DNA from: Flavobacteriaceae bacterium
GTDB lineage: Bacteria > Bacteroidota > Bacteroidia > Flavobacteriales > Flavobacteriaceae
Direction of reading: 5' to 3'
DNA length: 35,617 bases
NCBI GenBank assembly: GCA_025800395.1
Contig: JAOXRU010000125.1
Coordinates: 1-35,617 of the forward strand
Shown here: piece after piece, positions 16,837 through 25,276 of the stretch
How the letters are laid out: each line of letters begins with the position of its first letter
Position numbering within the stretch: position 1 is the first letter of the stretch
Program-made: the position numbers and the translations under genes
The notes under the pieces: generated by a model
The model's database searches: none
What the model saw: only the letters and a program-made list of their open reading frames with translations
Told to the model about the DNA's origin: nothing

Positions 16837-17163
16837 ATCTTTATTTCGTTTGTTTGCAAAGGAGAATGGTGTAGGCTATAGCAGTCATATGATTTTGAGG
16901 GAAATTATAGCTCAGATTTTTGTTGGATTAAAAATAAACCGATAAAACAAACCATGTGGTTTGTGGTTGCAAAAATTTTCCCTTGCTTCTTCAGAATAAT
17001 TTACTTCGTAAATACAATAAAAACAATTGAATAAGTTTTTTTCTTCGTTTAAGAAAAATAGAAACAGACTTTTTGGTATGTTCAGAAAAAACTCCCTTTT
17101 TAGAATATTTTCATGACATTTGTGCTATTTTGTGCAAGAAATTGCTTTATACGGGGATTATTT
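16837..17163. other. 327-bp intergenic gap
   Basis: Between the convergent dprA and AstE-like genes. No convincing frame or RNA gene is seen. There is a 7-bp palindrome CAAACCA/TGGTTTG (16948-16954 and 16957-16963) and a short one, ATTTAC/GTAAAT (16999-17013); neither has a proper U-run, so I do not call them terminators. Confidence 0.6.
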
Positions 17164-18363
17164 TCAGTACCAGCTTTCTTTAATATAGCTTTGATTTTTT
17201 GAGGCATGCTCTCTGTTTCGCATTTCGTAATAATTGTGGTTTCTTTTCCTTGCTCTATATCCCAATAAATGAAAAATTTGCTTGGAATAAAATGAAGCAA
17301 TACGAATATTGACTTGCAAAATTCTTTCTTTTTTGTTTGCCCAGGATACACCCGGTAGACCCACCAAAAAACGATCTAGTTTTTTTAGTCGAAACCAAGC
17401 CGAAAGTTGCAATAAAAATTGCGAGATAGGGCGTATAAAAAAATAGGCATCGCTGCCTTGTTTTTGATACAAGGGCATAAATATTTGGGTGTCTTTTTTT
17501 GCATATTGTTCTTCACCGTTATATCGGGCGAGATGCATGCCTTTTTTGACAGATTGAAAATTGGAAAACCCAGGTTGCATTTCAAAACGATCTTCTTGAT
17601 GAATGCCTTGTCTATGATAAATTTCGTATATCCCTTTTTGGTTTGTACAAGCTTTTTGCAAATGCTTGTAATAGCGATTGCTATCTATTTGTTTTGTATG
17701 GATGCTGCCACTATATGCCAAGCATAGATATACAAAAGCTTTTTGATTTTCTATAGCACTATAGGCATCGTGCTGTCCAGCTTCATATCCAAAGGAAACA
17801 TATCCAAGCTCATTGATATAGCTCAACAATGGGCCTTGTATATATTCTTCGATGCCCAATATGATGGGCAATGGAAATTGTTGGGTAAACTTTCGATTGA
17901 TCAAACTATCATTAACCGTAAGAAATGGGATGGTAGGGCTAGAGGTGGTATGCAAGTCCATAAAATAAAACGGGCCTTGGTGCTTTTGTAAGATGTTTTT
18001 TAGGAGCTTGTAAAGCGCTAATTGTTCTTGTTCGTCTTTACATTTTGGCACAAAATTGTTGTTTTCTAGTTTGGAAATGCGCGCTTCCGACCATAGTCTA
18101 TTGAGGTCTTGATTGTGAAATCTCTTGTTTTGGTTTAGAGCACTTAAATTTCCAGCTATGGCGTAGATACTGCCGCGTATAGAAATCTTCTTGGTATGCA
18201 AATGTTCGAAAATCTCTGCCAAAGCAAAAACACCCGAAGGTTCGTTGCCATGTATACCTGCGGTAAACACCATTGTTGGACCATTTTCTTCTCCGTGCAA
18301 TTCCCCTATAATTCTAGAAACGGGGAGATGCTTGTCTAGGGCTTTACTATATGCTTTTGTCAT
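17164..18363 (-). CDS. AstE/aspartoacylase-family zinc deacylase (M14-like)
   Basis: A 399-aa protein of the succinylglutamate desuccinylase / aspartoacylase family, zinc enzymes that cleave amide bonds of N-acyl amino acids. Ligands and catalytic residues are visible: TAGIHGNEPSG (His38, Glu41), MDLHTT (His138) and GYEAGQH (Glu194); HNQDLNR near 83-89 is also typical. The C-terminal ~60 residues are basic and not recognised. The ATG lies 4 nt after the stop of the GCS2-CBS gene, so the two are surely co-transcribed. Inference: it reverses or trims the product of that ligase. Actual substrate unknown. Confidence 0.9.
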   Translation of the reverse strand: MTKAYSKALDKHLPVSRIIGELHGEENGPTMVFTAGIHGNEPSGVFALAEIFEHLHTKKISIRGSIYAIAGNLSALNQNKRFHNQDLNRLWSEARISKLENNNFVPKCKDEQEQLALYKLLKNILQKHQGPFYFMDLHTTSSPTIPFLTVNDSLINRKFTQQFPLPIILGIEEYIQGPLLSYINELGYVSFGYEAGQHDAYSAIENQKAFVYLCLAYSGSIHTKQIDSNRYYKHLQKACTNQKGIYEIYHRQGIHQEDRFEMQPGFSNFQSVKKGMHLARYNGEEQYAKKDTQIFMPLYQKQGSDAYFFIRPISQFLLQLSAWFRLKKLDRFLVGLPGVSWANKKERILQVNIRIASFYSKQIFHLLGYRARKRNHNYYEMRNREHASKNQSYIKESWY

Positions 18364-18367
18364 TCAA

Positions 18368-20233
18368 TCAGCTCAAATGTGGAGCGATGTCTTTTAAAGT
18401 TATTATTCCTACTAGAATATTGCGATCGATTATAGGTAGACAATCAATTTGATGTTTCTCTATGGTTTTGATGGCAGTTTTGATGGATTCACTTGGAGAA
18501 ATGACTATAGGGTTTTTTTGCATCACAGCTTCCAAATGGATGTTGGTATGCTCTATTTCTTCTAAGTGTTTTTCCAAACTGCTTTTGTGCACGATACCAG
18601 AGAGTTTCGAATGGTCGTCTTCCACCAATATGTGGCTAATGTTTTTCCATCGCATAATCTCTAATGCAAAATTAGCTAAATCTTTGTTATTTAAGGTATA
18701 TAATTGGGTAGTCATTATATGAGATACCAAATGTGCTGCGGCAAAGTTCAATTTCATGTTGTCTCCTATGCTTGGCCACAAATGCACCCCTTTGTATTTT
18801 TTTTGGTTGTGATACATGGCTTTGGTAAGCAGCAATAGCGCATCTTCTTTTTTGTGTTTTTGTACAAGTTTGCGATATTCTTTTCGCATCCATTGGGAAC
18901 CAGTTTGACTGGCGAGGCGTTCTTTGATAATATGCAAATAATAATGGATGTCTTTGGGGTCTATATGCAATTTTTCTAGCCCTGTTTTTGCCATCGGTAA
19001 CAAGATGTTGCGGATGAGATTTTTGGTGGCCATTTTTTTACCCATCCAATTCATGATAGACTCTTTGCCTGTGCGTGCGGCTTTGTAAAAATTGGATTTC
19101 GCTTCTATAAATTGCATCTGCTCGGTAAAGTTGTTTAAATGCTTTGGTCTGCCGTGCATCAATCCTACCCAAAAAGCAAAATTGGCCATTTGGTCTGTAA
19201 CTGTGGGACCAGCTGGTATATATCGGTTTTCGATGCGTAAATGCGCTTTGCCATTGCCCACACCATAGCAGGGACGATTCCAACGATATACCGTGCCGTT
19301 GTGTAAGGCCAATGCTTTGAGTTTGGGTGCAAGGCCCGAAGCGAGCATTTCCAAACTGTTTTCTTCGATAGGGTTGGCCATTAGTATTTTGAATTGGGAG
19401 ATATCTTTTTTGTAAATATCTACGATGCTTCCACTTTCCCATTCGGAGCCAAAATGAACTCTTGCTAGTTGCTCTTTTAAAGCATAAGAAGACACTCTAG
19501 TGTCTATACTTTGTTGAAAGAGTCCGATGCGGGTTTCGCTCCATAGTTCCTTGCCAAGTAGCAAGGGAGAATTTGCTGCTATAGCGAGTACTGGGCCCGA
19601 AATGGCTTGTGCCCAATTAAAGGCGTCTACAAAATCATCGGGCGCCACTTGCAGGTGCATTTGGAAACTGGTATTACAGGCTTCGAATAAGACCGAATCG
19701 TGTTTGATATATAATTCGTCTACGCCTCTAAGATACAGTTGAATGTCTTTGCCGCGAACAGATTTAATCATTTTGTTGAGGCGATGATACCTTGGGTTGG
19801 GGGTCATGTATTCGATATGCAATTCGTTTTTGCTTATGGTAGGTAGTATTCCTGCCAATATGATACGGCTTTCATGGGCACGGGCTACTTTTTCGCCTTT
19901 TTGGAGTAGGTCTTCTAGACTGGCTTGCATCTGAGAGAAACACTGGCCCTCCAATTCTAAGGGATCCAAATTGATTTCCAAATTGTAGGTTGCTAATTCG
20001 TTGGTGAAATGTGGGTCATTTATAGCTCGAAGTATGTGATTTGCCAATTTGGAAGGGCGCCAAAATTCGTTTACCAGACAAAATTCTTGCTCGGCGCCAA
20101 TGCGCTTTTTGTCTGCTTCTATCTGATCATTTTTGAGGAGTATTTCTAACGCCTGGAGATCATTTAGTAAGTGTCGAATATAAGCAGTTCTTGTTTCTAA
20201 ATCTACCTGTGAATGTACGCTGTGTTCCCCCAT
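18368..20233 (-). CDS. GCS2-family glutamate-cysteine ligase-like enzyme with two C-terminal CBS domains
   Basis: The 621-aa protein has a GCS2-type carboxylate-amine ligase domain (about 30-400). Motifs include GAEQEFCLV near 46-54, YNLEINLDPLELEG, the ELHIEYMTPNPRYHRLNK segment and HLRIENRYIPAGPT; this family uses ATP to couple glutamate to an amine. A helical region follows (about 400-500), then two CBS modules (about 502-566 and 567-621), which in other enzymes bind adenine nucleotides, so the ligase may respond to energy state. It is first gene of a two-gene operon with the AstE-like deacylase. True glutathione or gamma-glutamylcysteine synthesis is possible, but no glutathione synthetase is nearby and the acceptor is not known. 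Confidence 0.9.
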   Translation of the reverse strand: MGEHSVHSQVDLETRTAYIRHLLNDLQALEILLKNDQIEADKKRIGAEQEFCLVNEFWRPSKLANHILRAINDPHFTNELATYNLEINLDPLELEGQCFSQMQASLEDLLQKGEKVARAHESRIILAGILPTISKNELHIEYMTPNPRYHRLNKMIKSVRGKDIQLYLRGVDELYIKHDSVLFEACNTSFQMHLQVAPDDFVDAFNWAQAISGPVLAIAANSPLLLGKELWSETRIGLFQQSIDTRVSSYALKEQLARVHFGSEWESGSIVDIYKKDISQFKILMANPIEENSLEMLASGLAPKLKALALHNGTVYRWNRPCYGVGNGKAHLRIENRYIPAGPTVTDQMANFAFWVGLMHGRPKHLNNFTEQMQFIEAKSNFYKAARTGKESIMNWMGKKMATKNLIRNILLPMAKTGLEKLHIDPKDIHYYLHIIKERLASQTGSQWMRKEYRKLVQKHKKEDALLLLTKAMYHNQKKYKGVHLWPSIGDNMKLNFAAAHLVSHIMTTQLYTLNNKDLANFALEIMRWKNISHILVEDDHSKLSGIVHKSSLEKHLEEIEHTNIHLEAVMQKNPIVISPSESIKTAIKTIEKHQIDCLPIIDRNILVGIITLKDIAPHLS

Positions 20234-20455
20234 TTTAATGATGATTAGTAGCTATGCATTAGCTTGTTACTGTCTTGGTTTCTCCATTTAAATTTATAAA
20301 AAGAAGTCTAAATTCCCAAATAAACTGGATGAAGCACGATTTTTTGGTCTTGATTTTTCAGACAGCTATCAATTGTTTTTTTATTTGATTATGTCGTGCA
20401 TTGAAGAGGAGAAGGCTATAGTTTTATCCATAGGGGTTTGATCCATGCAGACATA

Positions 20456-20935
20456 TTAGCTACAATTACTGATTACTTTTTGGGTTAAACTAGCTCCGGT
20501 TTTTGCGCGAATTCGGATATTTCCTGCTTGTTTTTGGTGAGAATCGGGCTGGTATTTGGTTTGTATAATGAGTTCGTATTGATCACTACTCCATATTTCA
20601 TATACACTATTGTCGGTGCGGGTATTGGGATGTACCAATTCGAAGAATACTTTTTGTTTGTTGATGATCATTACGCCTTTGTTGCCAGCAACGAAAACAT
20701 ATAATTGCAGTTGCAGGCTGTTTCTATCTATGGCATATTTGCAGCGACAAAATCCAATGTTTTGTGGAATTTGACTAAAACTTTCTAGTTGTATTTGCTG
20801 AAACTGCTTTAGTGCGATGGGAGCCATAGGTCCTATATATGGGTTTGCAAATGCAGAAGCAGTATGTATATATACAAAAGTTAAAATCCCACAACTTTTA
20901 AATAGCAGACGTAAAATGGTTTTTTTAGCACTCAT
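20456..20935 (-). CDS. Exported hypothetical protein
   Basis: A 159-aa protein with a signal peptide (basic MSAKK, hydrophobic to about 25, likely cleavage after ASAFA near residue 30). The mature part is beta-rich, with Cys residues in GFCRCKYAID and a C-terminal cysteine (ISNCS), so disulphides are possible. No domain recognised. It stands alone between the GCS2-CBS operon and the reductase gene, with more than 200 bp on each side. Confidence 0.7.
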   Translation of the reverse strand: MSAKKTILRLLFKSCGILTFVYIHTASAFANPYIGPMAPIALKQFQQIQLESFSQIPQNIGFCRCKYAIDRNSLQLQLYVFVAGNKGVMIINKQKVFFELVHPNTRTDNSVYEIWSSDQYELIIQTKYQPDSHQKQAGNIRIRAKTGASLTQKVISNCS

Positions 20936-21190
20936 TTTTTTCCATATAGCGTATTAGTAAATATAAAATTTTGTGAGATATAATCTGCTTAAATTTAGAT
21001 CAATGACTTCATGGTTTAGATGAATGAACCGTATTTGAGGATGGTTAAAGAACATCTCTTTTTTGGATTAGAAGTTGTTGGAAGCTTTTCTTGGGATAGA
21101 GAAAAGGGGTTTTGAGGATCTATAGTTGGGCAGGAAGGAATGTGCTGTTTTTTTGTGATTATATTTTAATGGGGAATAAAAAGGAAGTCG

Positions 21191-21198
21191 TATTTTTG
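21191..21198 (+). promoter_or_regulatory. Probable promoter (-7 box) of the PaaE-like reductase
   Basis: TATTTTTG, exact TAnnTTTG match, 19 nt before the ATG at 21218. The -33 element is unclear. Confidence 0.45.
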
Positions 21199-21217
21199 AA
21201 CGAAAATTTAGAGAGAT

Positions 21218-22261
21218 ATGAGTGCATTTCATGCTATAAGTGTTACAAATATTGTGAAAAACACCGCAGAGGCGGTTACGATTAGTTTTCGAATTCCGAA
21301 TGCCCTAAAAGAGCAGTTTCGATTTAAGGCGGGTCAGTATATTACCATCAAAAAGACACTAAACGACTGTGAAATCAGACGTGCTTATAGTATTTGCACA
21401 TCACCAAGTGAGGAGGTTTTTTCCATAGGAGTAAAGGCCATTTCGGGCGGGATTTTTTCTACTTATGCCAACACCCAATTACAAGAGGGAGATGTGCTGG
21501 AGTTGATGCCGCCAGAAGGTAGGTTTTTGTATGATACTAGCTCCGATATACAATGCTTAGGTCTTATTGCTGCTGGTAGTGGAATTACTCCGGTATTGAG
21601 TATCGCCAAAGCTGCTTTGGAGAACGATGCTATACAAAAGGTGGTATTGTTGTATGGCAATAAAACACCAGATCAGATGATGTTTGCTTCGGAATTGGCA
21701 CAATTGCAGCAATTGTATCCAGAACGATTTGTGTTGAAACACAGCTATAGCCAGGCACAAGAGTCTGCTGCTTATAGGGGAAGGATAGATGCAGGGACCA
21801 TACAAGAAACATTTGGATCCTACACTTTAGATGCTTTTTATCTTTGTGGGCCAGAGCAAATGATAGAGGAAGCAAAAACGAGTTTGGAACAAAGTGGACA
21901 GGAGCCTTCGAGTATACATTTTGAGCTGTTTACCGTCTCTTCTGATGGGAATTCGGACACAGTAGCGGCCGTGGCAGATGGAGAAACCCAGATAACGATA
22001 TTGCTCGATGATGAAGAATCTACTTTTACTGCCAAATCGGACAAATTTTTGTTGGATGCTGCTTTAGAGGAGGATTTGGATGCTCCTTATTCTTGTCAGG
22101 GAGGGGTTTGTAGCAGTTGCTTGGCCAAGGTAACACATGGGAAGGCTAGGATGCTTAAAAATCAAATTTTGACAGATAAGGAAGTAGAAGAAGGTTTTAT
22201 TTTGACCTGCCAAGCGCTGTCAGAAACCAGTGAGATTCATATCGATTTTGACGATGTGTAG
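21218..22261 (+). CDS. PaaE-like NAD(P)H-dependent flavin/2Fe-2S reductase
   Basis: A 347-aa cytoplasmic reductase that passes electrons from NAD(P)H through FAD to a 2Fe-2S centre. The FAD domain (1-about 100) has RRAYSICTSP. The nucleotide domain (about 105-225) has LGLIAAGSGITPVLSIA and the FYLCGPEQMIEEAK end. The C-terminal plant-type ferredoxin (about 260-347) has CQGGVCSSC with a fourth Cys in GFILTC. This is the architecture of PaaE, the reductase of phenylacetyl-CoA epoxidase, but no paaABCD genes are in the window, so the partner oxygenase or desaturase is unknown. Followed 96 bp later by a TetR regulator on the same strand. Confidence 0.92.
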   Translation: MSAFHAISVTNIVKNTAEAVTISFRIPNALKEQFRFKAGQYITIKKTLNDCEIRRAYSICTSPSEEVFSIGVKAISGGIFSTYANTQLQEGDVLELMPPEGRFLYDTSSDIQCLGLIAAGSGITPVLSIAKAALENDAIQKVVLLYGNKTPDQMMFASELAQLQQLYPERFVLKHSYSQAQESAAYRGRIDAGTIQETFGSYTLDAFYLCGPEQMIEEAKTSLEQSGQEPSSIHFELFTVSSDGNSDTVAAVADGETQITILLDDEESTFTAKSDKFLLDAALEEDLDAPYSCQGGVCSSCLAKVTHGKARMLKNQILTDKEVEEGFILTCQALSETSEIHIDFDDV

Positions 22262-22290
22262 ACCAATGAGTTGGTAAACAATTAAGAAAT

Positions 22291-22322
22291 TTTGTAAAAA
22301 CCGCCAGATTTTTTTAATTTTG
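22291..22322 (+). promoter_or_regulatory. Promoter of the TetR-family gene
   Basis: TTTG (22291-22294), 20 nt, TAATTTTG (22315-22322): a full match to the Bacteroidota promoter pattern. The operator palindrome at 22331-22346 covers the expected start site. Confidence 0.7.
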
Positions 22323-22330
22323 ATATACTT

Positions 22331-22346
22331 GTAAGTAAAAACTTAC
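22331..22346. promoter_or_regulatory. Likely TetR operator
   Basis: Perfect palindrome GTAAGT-AAAA-ACTTAC directly downstream of the promoter -7 box and 11 nt before the TetR ATG. The placement over the transcription start fits self-repression. I saw no second copy before the reductase or ndh genes. Confidence 0.65.
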
Positions 22347-22357
22347 GTTAATCTTTT

Positions 22358-22960
22358 ATGGAGAAAAATCTACGCCGCATAGTTACTTTGCAACGCCTAC
22401 AAAAAAAAGGGTACGAATTATTTTATCGTCAGGGGTATAACAACACTTCTGTGGATGAAATATTGGATGCTCTAGAATTGTCTAAAGGAGCTTTTTATCA
22501 TCATTTCAAGAGCAAGGATAAGTTTTTGGAAAGCATTATCAAAGAGCTTATTAGCAAAAAAATATACGCTTCTTTGATTGCGGATCTAGAACGAAGAAAA
22601 AACCCGCTGATGGTGATTCCAGATTGTCTGGAATACGATTTAACGATGTGTGAAGAGGATCCCAACGACAATGGTTTTGTGATTACCAAATTCATGGCAG
22701 AGCTACAAGGAAACAACAATGATATGGTTGTGTTGCTCAATCAAATTTTGGAAGAATGGAAAGTCCATTTGGTCAATGCTATTCAATGGGGAAAGACCAA
22801 TGGGTTTGTTTCAAGGCATATCGATAGCGAATCTTCCGCCACCTATATTATATCTTCTTATATCGGCATTCGAAATTTGATGGCATTGGGAAACAAGCGC
22901 CTGTTGAAATATCAGTATCTCGATCAAATGAAGCATTATTTTAATGTAATTCGAGCCTAA
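22358..22960 (+). CDS. TetR/AcrR-family transcriptional regulator
   Basis: A 200-aa one-component regulator. The N-terminal HTH (about 10-57) is clear: GYELFYRQGYNNTSVDEIL then LELSKGAFYHHFKSKDKFLE. The C-terminal ligand and dimer domain is helical and diverged, so the effector cannot be read. A perfect palindrome between its promoter and ATG suggests self-repression. It converges on ndh: its TAA stop (22958-22960) overlaps the ndh stop by 4 bp. Likely targets are itself and possibly the neighbouring reductase. Confidence 0.95.
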   Translation: MEKNLRRIVTLQRLQKKGYELFYRQGYNNTSVDEILDALELSKGAFYHHFKSKDKFLESIIKELISKKIYASLIADLERRKNPLMVIPDCLEYDLTMCEEDPNDNGFVITKFMAELQGNNNDMVVLLNQILEEWKVHLVNAIQWGKTNGFVSRHIDSESSATYIISSYIGIRNLMALGNKRLLKYQYLDQMKHYFNVIRA

Positions 22961-24246
22961 CGAAACTCGGAATAGTCTTTTTGATAAGGACGTATAATTA
23001 CACGTGCCTCTCTGTCGAAGCGAATATAGTTATACACCCAATTGATAAAGACAATAGCCCTGTTTCTAAATCCGATGAGGAAATACAGGTGTATAAACAT
23101 CCACACATACCAAGCGATAATTCCTTGCAGCTTGAAGTTTTTTAGGTCTACAACGGCCTTGTTTCTGCCAATAGTTGCCATTACCCCTTTGTCTTTGTAC
23201 TGAAATGGCTTCATAGGTTTGTTTCGGAGCAACAAACGCAAGTTTTTACCAAGATGTTTTCCTTGTTGCATGGCTGGCTGGGCCATCATCGCATGTCCTC
23301 TAGGACAGCTATCACTTGCCATACAAGCAATATCGCCTATGGCAAATATGGAATCATATCCTTCTAATTGGTTGTATTTATTTACTGCTAATCTATTGCC
23401 ACGCATCATCAAATTCTCCGCATCCAAACCTTGTATACAGGCTCCTTGTACCCCTGCTGCCCAAATAAGGGTTGCGGCTTCAAATTCTAAGTCGGTTTTG
23501 GTTTTTACGGTATGGCCATCATAGTCGGTTACCCTAGTGTTTTTCCAGATACGAACACCTAAATCTTCTAAAAATTCCTCTGCCTTAGAAGAAGCCTTTT
23601 CACTCATTCCAGGCAAAATTCGATCGCCACTTTGTATGAGTTCTATTTCCACCTTTCGGATATCCAAATCGGGATAGTCTTTTGGTAGAATTCCTTTTTT
23701 TATTTCTGCAAGCGCACCAGCCAATTCCACCCCTGTTGGGCCACCACCTACAATTACAAAGCGCATTAGTGCATTGCGTTTTTGCAAATCGTTGGTAAGC
23801 ACTGCTTGTTCGAAATTTTCTAAAATAAGACTTCGAATTTGCAATGCCTCTGGTATGGTTTTCATAGACATGGCGTGTTTTTCCAAATTGGTATTGCCAA
23901 AAAAATTGGTACAAGACCCGGTGGCTACTACCAAATAGTCAAAATCTAATTTTCCTATATTGGTATGTATGCATTGTTTCTCTGGATCAACAGTTTCTAC
24001 ATGGGCCAGCCTAAAGAAAAAGTTGTTGTATCGATGCAAGACCTTTCGCAAAGGATATGCAATAGAGTCGGGTTCCAAACCTCCGGTAGACACCTGATAC
24101 ATTAAGGGTTGAAAATTGTGGTAGTTGTGTTTGTCTATTAACACTACTTGCAATTCCTCTCCGCGAAGTTGTTTCGCTAGCGCAATACCAGCAAATCCGC
24201 CTCCAATAATGACTACCCTAGGGAAATTAGATTGTGGAATATTCAT
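22957..24246 (-). CDS. ndh: Type II NADH dehydrogenase
   Basis: A 429-aa non-proton-pumping NADH:quinone oxidoreductase on the inner face of the inner membrane. FAD-binding motif VVIIGGGFAGIALAK (about 11-25), NADH-binding motif FVIVGGGPTGVELAG (about 164-178), and the FAIGDIA segment near 305 are present. A hydrophobic C-terminal stretch (IIAWYVWMFIHLYFLIGF) would anchor it in the membrane. It lies 33 nt downstream of the lipoprotein gene on the minus strand and may share its transcript. Together with the sdhCAB operon it feeds the quinone pool. Confidence 0.94.
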   Translation of the reverse strand: MNIPQSNFPRVVIIGGGFAGIALAKQLRGEELQVVLIDKHNYHNFQPLMYQVSTGGLEPDSIAYPLRKVLHRYNNFFFRLAHVETVDPEKQCIHTNIGKLDFDYLVVATGSCTNFFGNTNLEKHAMSMKTIPEALQIRSLILENFEQAVLTNDLQKRNALMRFVIVGGGPTGVELAGALAEIKKGILPKDYPDLDIRKVEIELIQSGDRILPGMSEKASSKAEEFLEDLGVRIWKNTRVTDYDGHTVKTKTDLEFEAATLIWAAGVQGACIQGLDAENLMMRGNRLAVNKYNQLEGYDSIFAIGDIACMASDSCPRGHAMMAQPAMQQGKHLGKNLRLLLRNKPMKPFQYKDKGVMATIGRNKAVVDLKNFKLQGIIAWYVWMFIHLYFLIGFRNRAIVFINWVYNYIRFDREARVIIRPYQKDYSEFR

Positions 24247-24279
24247 AGCAAAAAATTGAGCAACAATGGACGTTTAAAA

Positions 24280-24711
24280 CTATTTAAGCAGTTTTTCCGC
24301 CTCGGCAATGCTACCAAGTATACTTTGCTTCATGTCTTCCACTATAGCCTCCTCTGCTGTCATCTTTTCGATATTTGCCTCCAAAGTTTTGGCATCCCAT
24401 TTCTTCACATCCGCTGTTAAATCAAATTTTTGTCCAAATTCTTTCATCCAACGCATCATATAATCATAGGAGTAGCGCAAATCTTCAATAGCTTTCTGAT
24501 GCTGTTTACCAACGGTAGTAGTGTCTACTTTGGGTTCTAACTGTTTAATAAGGCTATTAATATCTTTCATTTTGGGCATTACCTCGTCGTGTACTGCAAT
24601 TACAGCTGTTTTTTTCTGTTTGTAAATAGCTTGTTTCTCCGCTAAAGGATTGGCACATGCTGCCAATAAAATCAGGACACCTAAAACTGTCACTTTGGTA
24701 AACTTCTTCAT
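24280..24711 (-). CDS. Helical lipoprotein of unknown function
   Basis: A 143-aa lipoprotein: signal MKKFTKVTVLGVLILLAAC with Cys19. The mature part is Lys/Glu-rich and predicted helical, with HDEVMPKMKDI and a conserved-looking YMMRWMKEFGQKFD segment; such small Bacteroidota viral-A-like or transport-associated lipoproteins have no known function. The frame can be read from 24756, but the ATG at 24711 starts a clean signal peptide, and a promoter-like box lies at 24730-24737, inside the longer version. Upstream partner of ndh. Confidence 0.8.
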   Translation of the reverse strand: MKKFTKVTVLGVLILLAACANPLAEKQAIYKQKKTAVIAVHDEVMPKMKDINSLIKQLEPKVDTTTVGKQHQKAIEDLRYSYDYMMRWMKEFGQKFDLTADVKKWDAKTLEANIEKMTAEEAIVEDMKQSILGSIAEAEKLLK

Positions 24712-24729
24712 GTTTGAAACATATTTATG

Positions 24730-24737
24730 CAAAAATA
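24730..24737 (-). promoter_or_regulatory. Probable promoter (-7 box) of the lipoprotein/ndh unit
   Basis: Minus-strand TATTTTTG, exact TAnnTTTG match, 18 nt before the lipoprotein ATG; it argues for the shorter start. Confidence 0.45.
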
Positions 24738-24870
24738 CGGAAGATACAGCATACAAGCCGTATAATTCAAAGATTTACCCGATTTTAAACAAAGCTTAAG
24801 TATAAAATCTTGGAGCATTGTGACCTTTGTTACTGAATACCTCAATTTGTAATCTTACTTTTAACTTGTT

Positions 24871-24975
24871 ATGAGAAATTCAAATACTATAATATACATT
24901 GTTGCAGGCGTGATAATTTTGCACTTTGTGGTCGGATTTATTTATTTAATTTATAAAATGAATAAAAAGAAATAG
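24871..24975 (+). CDS. 34-aa single-helix membrane microprotein
   Basis: ATG at 24871 to TAG at 24973-24975. The product (MRNSNTIIYIVAGVIILHF, then VVGFIYLIYKMNKKK) is one transmembrane helix of about 20 residues with a polar N-terminus and a Lys-rich C-terminus, the normal positive-inside layout for a type I-reversed small membrane protein. The frame is followed by a strong hairpin at 25039-25071. The composition is not what random AT-rich sequence gives, but conservation cannot be seen here. Function unknown. Confidence 0.55.
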   Translation: MRNSNTIIYIVAGVIILHFVVGFIYLIYKMNKKK

Positions 24976-25038
24976 GACGGATCTGGCTTTTGCCAAACCA
25001 TTGTTTTACACAATTGCGAAATTCTATAATGCACAGAT

Positions 25039-25071
25039 TAACAAAGAGACGATTTTATCGTCTCTTTGTTA
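25039..25071 (+). terminator. Strong hairpin, likely terminator
   Basis: Perfect 14-bp arms TAACAAAGAGACGA (25039-25052) and TCGTCTCTTTGTTA (25058-25071) with a 5-nt loop. It follows the microprotein stop by 63 nt. It lacks a long U-run after the stem, though the descending arm is U-rich. Confidence 0.6.
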
Positions 25072-25077
25072 CAAATA

Positions 25078-25227
25078 ATACCACTTCTAGTTTGAAATGC
25101 CCTTAAAAAAATAGATGCTATTTTTCTTTATACAAAGAAGAAAACTAAAGCATAGCCATTGCTACGGTTTCTCTTTATTCAGAAAAATAGAAAGGAAATT
25201 GGGGTAATTTTAAATTAGAAATGGTAT
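25078..25227. repeat. MITE-like element, full copy (150 bp)
   Basis: Terminal inverted repeats: left ATACCACTTCTAGTTTGAAA, right (reverse complement) ATACCATTTCTAATTTAAAA, about 26 bp in all with few mismatches. Interior sequences are also self-complementary (CTATTTTTCTTTAT on the left, complement of ATTCAGAAAAATAG on the right), so it folds into one long hairpin. No coding capacity. The ends are AT-ATACC...GGTAT-AA, compatible with a TA target. Half copies are at 5480 and 13222. Confidence 0.8.
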
Positions 25228-25230
25228 AAC

Positions 25231-25254
25231 AATAGCCGCTCAAAAGCGGCTATT
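25231..25254 (-). terminator. Terminator-like hairpin after sdhB
   Basis: Perfect arms AATAGCCGCT (25231-25240) and AGCGGCTATT (25245-25254), 4-nt loop, 22 nt past the sdhB stop. On the minus strand no T-run follows, perhaps because the MITE-like element inserted just behind the stem. Confidence 0.6.
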
Positions 25255-25276
25255 GGCTATATATTTTAGAAGTATA

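Larger units (their letters stand above)
24976..25276. other. 301-bp gap with hairpins and a MITE-like element
   Basis: No gene. It holds a perfect 14-bp hairpin (25039-25071), the MITE-like element (25078-25227) and a 10-bp terminator-like hairpin (25231-25254), stacked almost end to end between the microprotein and sdhB. Confidence 0.75.
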
